Assembly: GCA_034178965.1 (NCBI GenBank)
Contig: JAXFQM010000070.1
Location: forward strand, 1-17,421
DNA length: 17,421 bases
Direction: 5' to 3'
DNA from: Colimorpha sp034178965
GTDB taxonomy: Bacteria > Bacteroidota > Bacteroidia > Bacteroidales > P3
Positions 12,719-17,421 of the stretch are shown here, piece by piece; positions within the stretch are counted from its first letter, which is position 1, and each line of letters begins with the position of its first letter. Both the position numbers and the translations under genes were made by a program. The notes beneath the pieces are model-generated. The model searched no databases. It was not told the origin of the DNA and worked only from the letters and a program-made list of their open reading frames with translations.

Positions 12719-15205
12719 ATGAAGAAACAACTTTCCACACTTTTGGTGCTCATGCTGTTGCCTATTGCCGGCGGAGCATTCGCGCAGGCGGTTCAATATC
12801 ATGTTTCCGGCACCCTACGCGACAGCCTTACGAACGAACCCATTCCCTATGTGAACGTCATCGTGGCAGCAAAAGCCGACACCGCCTTTGTGAAAGGCAC
12901 CGTCACCGACGAGAAGGGTGCTTTCCTTGCAAAAGGAATAGAACCTGGGGAATACTATTTAAAAGCGAGCAGCATCGGCTATCGCGGCCGTTTGGTGCCT
13001 TTCACGTTGACGGGCAAGGATGTCTCGTTGGGCGCCATTCTCCTCAAGCCCGGCAGCGAGATGCTGCAAGCCGCCAATATCGTTGCCGAGAGACCTCTCT
13101 TCAGCATGGAGGGCGAAAAGATGATATACAGCGTAAAGGACGACCCCAGCGTGAGGAACGGCAACACGGGCGATGCGCTGCAAAACACCCCCGGCGTGGA
13201 GGTGGACATACAGGGTAACGTGAAACTGCGCGGTATCAGCAGCGTGGACATCTGGATTAACGACCATCCCAGCCACCTCTCCGCCGAGACGCTGAAAGCA
13301 TATCTCAAGAGCGTGCCCGCCAGCAGCATCAAGCGCATTGAAACCATCACAAACCCCTCCGCAAAATACGCCACCGACAAACAGGCCATCATCAACATAG
13401 TGACCGACGCGGAAATAGAGATGAACCAATTGCTCAGCGTGGGCCTCAACGGCACCACCACACCCATGGCCTCCCCTTGGCTCAGCTACATGGTGGCCAC
13501 AAAGAAAACCATGCTCAACGTGTGGGCCGGGACTTATCTCGCACCATTCAAAAACAAGTCAACCATCAGCAGCACCAGCAGCCCTTGGGATGCCGCGTTG
13601 CAAGACACCGTGCTCACACAGTGGGACAGCGCCAGCTCCAACTACAACGGAAAAAATAACAGCCTCAACATGGGCTTCTCATTTGACTATAACTTCGACA
13701 GCATGCGCAACCTGAACAGCTACGGCTACATGGGACATTGGAAAAACAGCCAACTCCAAAAATCCGACACATGGCGTAACGTGTTTCGCCCCGCCTTCGT
13801 CTCCTATCGCTTCAACGACAGCGTAGACAACGACAGCAAGGGCTTTTACGGCGGCATGGGCCTTTTCTACACCCACAAGCTTGATACCCTCGGCCAGCAA
13901 CTGCGGCTGGAAGCCTCGGCAAACGGCATGACAAGCAACACCGACGCTTTCATAGGACGAAAATACCTTTCACCCTTCGAGACCCATGGCTCCGAACAGC
14001 GCTACGAAAACATCAACCAACATTCTGGCATAAACTTGAAAGCGCGCTACTTCAAGCCGTTGAACAAAAACACCATCCTTTCCGCAGGCGTAGCCTTGGG
14101 CAGGGAGACTCGCTTTCTCAAACAAGATGTGGAATATAGAGACAGCACGGTGGCGGCCCTCACGCCCGACCCCATTCGCAACTTCGTAGGCGCCGACGAT
14201 GGCGTCTCTACAGGCGGCGACCTGAACTTGGAGCAAAAATGGGGCCTGTTCACCATGGAACTGGGACTGGGCGGATACTTCAAACGCGTGCGTCTCATAC
14301 GCTCCTCTCAGATGCCCTTTGCAGACGACACCACGGCAAGGTTTTTCAATCTCAAACCCTCGCTGCACTTTAGTTACAACACCAAATCTTTCCACTCCTT
14401 TTACCTCAACTACACATTGAACATGGAAAACCCGGATCCCAAAGAACTCACCACTTTCCGCCACTATGCATCCGATAGTTACACCACAGGCAGCCGCAAC
14501 CTAAAGAGCGAACTGTCGCATCGCTTCGAGGCTGGATGGAGCAAGTATATCAACAAATTCGGCACCGTGGGAGTCGACGCCTACTGCTACGTCAACCAAA
14601 ACACCATTGGCACGCTCTCCGACGCGGCACCACTGCCTGATCCCTACCTCAACCGCTACATTTACTACAGCATATTCGCCAATATGAGCAACGCAAGCAT
14701 GGCCGGCGCCTCCGCCAAGGTCATGTTCAACCCCAACGGCAAGATGAGTTTACGCCTCTATGCCAACGCCTTCCACTACAACTATAGCATGGACCGCGGC
14801 GCGCAAGGTGCGCTGAAAGACGCGGCATGGAGTTACAGCGTCAACGCCAACCTATGGTGGAAGATAAAGGACAAAATGCAAATCTTTGCCAACGCTCGCT
14901 ACGCTTCGCCCACCATCTCGCTGGGTAGCAGGGAAGGTAAGGATTGCAGCATGGATCTCGGAGCCAGCTGCGACCTCTTCAAGAACCGCATGACCGTGTG
15001 GGTCGCCGTGGAAGACCTCTTCAACTGGGGTGCCACGATAGGCAACAGCACCACCCGCACCAACCCCTCCTTCCGCGGCACCGACAACACCTACAACCTC
15101 ACAAGCCGCTATTTCCTTGCCGGACTGTGCTGGCGCTTTGGCAAACTGGAACTCGCCAACCAAATCCACGAACAAGGTGGTCAAGTCGGAGGAAAACAGA
15201 GGTAA
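12719..15205 (+). CDS. Outer-membrane beta-barrel family protein (TonB-receptor-like, CarboxypepD_reg N terminus)
   Basis: An 828-aa outer-membrane protein. A signal peptide (cleavage after AFA, about residue 22) precedes a carboxypeptidase-regulatory-like beta-sandwich (about 27-110: VSGTLRDSLTNEPIPYVNVIV...GYRGRLVPF). A plug-like domain follows (about 130-235), with DALQNTPGVEVDIQGNVKLRG and RIETITNPSAKY. The rest is a long barrel of alternating aromatic strands. The plug sequence and the end of the barrel (CWRFGK followed by a polar tail, no terminal Phe) match the OMP_b-brl_3 class rather than nutrient SusC-type receptors. No SusD partner is adjacent. No TonB box is obvious, so energised import is uncertain. 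The substrate is unknown. The nearest genes are the hypothetical lipoprotein and ABC/GntR operon upstream. Confidence 0.88.
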   Translation: MKKQLSTLLVLMLLPIAGGAFAQAVQYHVSGTLRDSLTNEPIPYVNVIVAAKADTAFVKGTVTDEKGAFLAKGIEPGEYYLKASSIGYRGRLVPFTLTGKDVSLGAILLKPGSEMLQAANIVAERPLFSMEGEKMIYSVKDDPSVRNGNTGDALQNTPGVEVDIQGNVKLRGISSVDIWINDHPSHLSAETLKAYLKSVPASSIKRIETITNPSAKYATDKQAIINIVTDAEIEMNQLLSVGLNGTTTPMASPWLSYMVATKKTMLNVWAGTYLAPFKNKSTISSTSSPWDAALQDTVLTQWDSASSNYNGKNNSLNMGFSFDYNFDSMRNLNSYGYMGHWKNSQLQKSDTWRNVFRPAFVSYRFNDSVDNDSKGFYGGMGLFYTHKLDTLGQQLRLEASANGMTSNTDAFIGRKYLSPFETHGSEQRYENINQHSGINLKARYFKPLNKNTILSAGVALGRETRFLKQDVEYRDSTVAALTPDPIRNFVGADDGVSTGGDLNLEQKWGLFTMELGLGGYFKRVRLIRSSQMPFADDTTARFFNLKPSLHFSYNTKSFHSFYLNYTLNMENPDPKELTTFRHYASDSYTTGSRNLKSELSHRFEAGWSKYINKFGTVGVDAYCYVNQNTIGTLSDAAPLPDPYLNRYIYYSIFANMSNASMAGASAKVMFNPNGKMSLRLYANAFHYNYSMDRGAQGALKDAAWSYSVNANLWWKIKDKMQIFANARYASPTISLGSREGKDCSMDLGASCDLFKNRMTVWVAVEDLFNWGATIGNSTTRTNPSFRGTDNTYNLTSRYFLAGLCWRFGKLELANQIHEQGGQVGGKQR

Positions 15206-15280
15206 CCCCACCTTCCGCATCACACAATGCGGCGTAACACAAAGCAAATCAGAGGTAATTAGCACATAGCAGGCATCTAC

Positions 15281-15365
15281 TACCCATCAAGTACCCATAA
15301 ACAACCCATAAACTATCCATAAACTACTCATAATTTATAAGTAGTTTATGGGTACCTTATGGGTG
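15281..15365. repeat. Degenerate tandem repeat with overlapping inverted repeats
   Basis: Units related to TACCCATAAAC recur at an 11-12 bp period from 15281 to about 15328, diverging step by step. The block then inverts: GTACCCATAAAC (15291-15302) has its exact complement GTTTATGGGTAC at 15344-15355. The 22-bp outer arms (15281-15302 and 15344-15365) match with about three differences. A second, tighter hairpin, CCATAAACTACT (15317-15328) with AGTAGTTTATGG (15340-15351), uses part of the same right arm, so the two folds exclude each other. No T-run follows. Its role is unknown; a regulator-binding array is possible. Confidence 0.8.
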
Positions 15366-15770
15366 ATTTATCAGATTGTGATGCTAATTTAGGTCTGCTC
15401 TACCATGCCTTGAGACCAGGCAAATTGACGGGTTAAATCATTATCGACCAGTTCTCATGGTTAACTGCCCGTGGTTGCAACCGTATTTCTTCTTTCCGAA
15501 CGGAAGTCGGAGCATTCTTGTTTACCCCGTACAGAAGACAACGGCCTATTATTGTTGACGGCGCGGGTGAAGCCAAGACCGCCGCATTGGCTTTCGGTTG
15601 CCACCATCGGCCTTGCTGACTGATGATTTTGTTTGCATAAAGCACCTTTCATGCTGTGTCGCCTTGGCGCAGTGCGTGCAGACGGGCCTCCGTCACAATG
15701 GAGGGATACATAAAAACATGGCCGTAGGCGGGCTGCCGCCCTGCTTGGCACCATACTGCATTTTACGGAC

Positions 15771-16162
15771 CTATGACGCTTTTTTGCCTATCTTGATGCC
15801 TTTCCTCTCCTCCTCCATGTCCTCTATCGTGCAATAAGCCGCCCGCACCGTCTCTTTGCCGAACGGGTTCTCCACCCCATGACTTCTGTCCAATATTCCT
15901 TTTCCTCATAAGACAGACTGGCACTTACGCATTTCTCTTCAGAAACACGTTCTTTTTGCTTTCCGTTGTGGCGTTACGGCATATCTCGCGAACTTTCTGC
16001 CTCCTCATCTGCTTTTATTACCATCTCCAAATACTCATCCCGCCCTATTTCAAACCTAATATTCTCTCCTTCGTCACGTTTGGGCTCAACCACTTTCTGA
16101 TTTTCCTTGTTTCAGCCTTACACCCTTTTGCTGATTTTGCTGGCTTTAATATGCCAACTCAT
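15771..16162 (-). pseudogene. Decayed small gene of unknown family
   Basis: Read on the minus strand from an ATG at 16162, one frame carries protein-like, charged sequence (for example EPKRDEGENIRFEIGRDEY, then SYEEKEYWTEVM). It is interrupted by stops near 16120 and 16112 and at 15974-15976. Near 15876-15906 the coding-like reading shifts frame and continues as NPFGKETVRAAYCTIEDMEE to a stop at 15771. The Glu/Lys-rich composition across the breaks suggests one former protein of about 125 residues. I do not recognise the family. Chance open frames in a spacer are the alternative. Confidence 0.35.
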
Positions 16163-16176
16163 TCTCGGCTCAATAC

Positions 16177-16213
16177 AAAAAAAGGGTTGACACTTTCGAG
16201 TGTCAACCCTTTT
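16177..16213. terminator. Strong bidirectional terminator of fcl
   Basis: Seven A (16177-16183), GGGTTGACACT (16184-16194), loop TTCG, AGTGTCAACCC (16199-16209), then TTTT. The 11-bp stem is perfect. On the minus strand the hairpin is followed by T7, making it the terminator of fcl about 70 bp past its stop. It can also stop plus-strand transcripts from the OMP side. Confidence 0.92.
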
Positions 16214-16284
16214 CATTAGTCACCAAATGAACCTGACGTACTAATGGTCGGAAACGAATGTCACTAGTCGTCAATTGCTCACTA

Positions 16285-17226
16285 TTAACGTTCGGAGCGC
16301 GTTGGACTATGGAGGAAATCTTGATAGCAGAGAAAGATACCATCCTCAAGCTCCACGTTGTATTTCCAACCGAGTTTCTCGGCCTTGCTCACATCCAAGA
16401 GTTTGCGTGGCGTGCCGTTCGGACGGGAGGTATCCCATTTTATTTCTCCCTTGTAGCCAATCACCTTGGCCACCAACTCCGCAAGCCTCTTTATAGAGAT
16501 TTCTTTCCCCGTGCCGGCGTTGACTGTCTCGTCACCACAGTAGTTATTCATTAAGAAAACGCAAAGGTTTGCCAAGTCGTCCACATAGAGGAACTCGCGC
16601 AGCGGACTGCCGTCACCCCAGCAAGTCACCTCTTTCAGCCCGGTCACCTTGGCCTCGTGAAAGCGGCGGATTAGAGCGGGCAGCACATGGCTGTGCTCTG
16701 GATGATAATTGTCATTGGGACCATAAAGGTTGGTGGGCATCACGCAGATGTAGTCGGTTCCGTATTGTCTGTTGAGATACTCGCAGTATTTGAGACCGCT
16801 AATCTTGGCCAGCGCGTAAGCCTCGTTGGTCTTCTCCAACTCGCCGGTAAGCAAGCACGACTCGGGAATAGGCTGCGGCGCCATACGGGGGTAGATGCAG
16901 GAGGAACCAAGAAACTCAAGTTTCGTGCATCCATTCTTCCAGGCCGCATGAATGACGTTCATTTCAAGAATCATGTTGTCGTACATGAAATCGGCCAATG
17001 CAGACTGGTTGGCGACGATGCCACCCACCTTGGCGGCGGCAAGAAAAACATATTCCGGTTTCTCTTTAGCAAAAAAGAACTCAACTTGTTCTTGGCGAGT
17101 CAAATCGAGCTCCTTATGAGTTCGGGTGATGATATTGGTATATCCCTGACGCTCCAACTCGCGAACAATAGCCGACCCCACCATTCCACGATGGCCTGCA
17201 ACATATATCCTTGAATTTTTTTCCAT
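16285..17226 (-). CDS. fcl: GDP-L-fucose synthase
   Basis: A 313-aa cytosolic NADPH-dependent epimerase/reductase of the extended SDR family. It converts GDP-4-keto-6-deoxy-D-mannose to GDP-L-fucose for capsule, O-antigen or protein O-glycans. It has the Rossmann motif GHRGMVGS (11-18) and the fucose-synthase segment LGSSCIYP (106-113) carrying the catalytic Ser. The YxxxK pair is Tyr137 and Lys141 (one residue offset from the E. coli Ser107/Tyr136/Lys140 set). NLYGPNDNYHPEHSHV and the C-terminal DVSKAEKLGW are also present. Length is normal. The partner gmd (GDP-mannose 4,6-dehydratase) is often adjacent, but its end is not seen in the 195 bp upstream inside this window. The gene ends at the strong terminator at 16177-16213. 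Confidence 0.97.
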   Translation of the reverse strand: MEKNSRIYVAGHRGMVGSAIVRELERQGYTNIITRTHKELDLTRQEQVEFFFAKEKPEYVFLAAAKVGGIVANQSALADFMYDNMILEMNVIHAAWKNGCTKLEFLGSSCIYPRMAPQPIPESCLLTGELEKTNEAYALAKISGLKYCEYLNRQYGTDYICVMPTNLYGPNDNYHPEHSHVLPALIRRFHEAKVTGLKEVTCWGDGSPLREFLYVDDLANLCVFLMNNYCGDETVNAGTGKEISIKRLAELVAKVIGYKGEIKWDTSRPNGTPRKLLDVSKAEKLGWKYNVELEDGIFLCYQDFLHSPTRSER

Positions 17227-17329
17227 AAAAAACAGTTGAGAGTTGAGTGTGCAGTGTTTAGTTTAGAGTCAGTATTAAAGTATTAAACCTTAATTCCGCA
17301 ACACTATAATTTAACTTTATTTATAAGTT

Positions 17330-17354
17330 CCTGAGCAACAAAAAGTTGCCCAGG
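17330..17354. other. Hairpin upstream of fcl
   Basis: CCTG-A-GCAAC, loop AAAAA, GTTGC-C-CAGG forms a 9-bp stem with one mismatch, about 105 bp upstream of the fcl start. It is flanked by GCAACACTA (17298-17306) and its complement TAGTGTTGC (17385-17393). On the minus strand no good T-run follows, so it is either a leader structure or a weak terminator of a gene lying beyond the window. Confidence 0.35.
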
Positions 17355-17421
17355 ATTTTGCCATGTCAGAATTTTCACTTATCTTAGTGTTGCAAAAAGA
17401 AAACAAGCAAAACTCTAATAT

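Larger units (their letters stand above)
15206..16176. other. Gene-poor region with repeats and decayed coding traces
   Basis: Nearly 1 kb without an intact gene. It contains a small hairpin CCGCAT/ATGCGG (15216-15233) without a T-run and the tandem/inverted repeat block (15281-15365). Competing stems follow (GGTCT/AGACC at 15392-15417; TGCCT/AGGCA at 15406-15422), as does a stem AAGCCAA/TTGGCTT (15570-15593). A decayed minus-strand reading frame lies at 15771-16162. Minus-strand frames of 70-97 codons between 15433 and 15754 overlap one another and look non-coding. Confidence 0.55.

Noticed and set aside
15956..16219. 87-codon hydrophobic plus-strand frame
   Set aside because: It reads through the bidirectional terminator and is antisense to the decayed minus-strand reading; the hydrophobicity reflects T-rich sequence.

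Overview
The window looks like a chromosomal segment from a member of Bacteroidales, possibly Prevotellaceae-like. Four things point there. Promoters match the Bacteroidetes form (TTTG about 20 bp upstream of TAnnTTTG) instead of the E. coli sigma-70 form. Genes lack strong Shine-Dalgarno sites. The proteins include TonB-dependent outer-membrane receptors, a carboxypeptidase-regulatory-like OMP_b-brl-type barrel, PepSY-like secreted proteins and Cys-anchored surface lipoproteins. Genes are fairly GC-rich and the spacers are markedly AT-rich. No complete mobile element, CRISPR array or rRNA is visible.

Layout. Bases 1-510 hold a 19-C homopolymer, a minus-strand tRNA-Val(CAC) with an excellent promoter, and a gene-free stretch with a structured element. 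Bases 511-4449 form an apparent three-gene operon: an NfsA/Frp-type nitroreductase, overlapping by ATGA with a TonB-dependent receptor, then a beta-propeller lipoprotein resembling BtuG. The receptor/propeller pair suggests uptake of a cobamide-like ligand, but no cobalamin riboswitch was seen. At 4656-5867, behind its own promoters, is an unrecognised lipoprotein with a dense seven-cysteine cluster and a Pro/Thr linker. This is the most novel-looking protein here.

Bases 6209-8753 hold purA (adenylosuccinate synthetase) and a secreted PepSY-like protein. Each is preceded by a copy of the palindromic word ACGAAATATTTCG. Bases 9317-11375 are a compact ABC ATPase / six-TM permease / GntR (YtrA-type) operon whose promoter carries a near-perfect 24-bp palindrome at the expected transcription start, a textbook arrangement for autoregulation. 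A lipoprotein of unknown function (11483-12364) and a large outer-membrane beta-barrel protein (12719-15205) follow.

Bases 15206-16284 are gene-poor. They contain a degenerate tandem/inverted repeat block, several potential hairpins and what looks like the decayed remains of a small minus-strand gene. A strong bidirectional terminator then precedes fcl (GDP-L-fucose synthase), which is on the minus strand and ends the window.

No complete, clearly new multi-gene system is evident. The best candidates for follow-up are the Cys-cluster lipoprotein beside the nitroreductase/receptor/propeller operon, the operator-controlled ABC-GntR operon, and the repeated palindrome upstream of purA and the PepSY gene.
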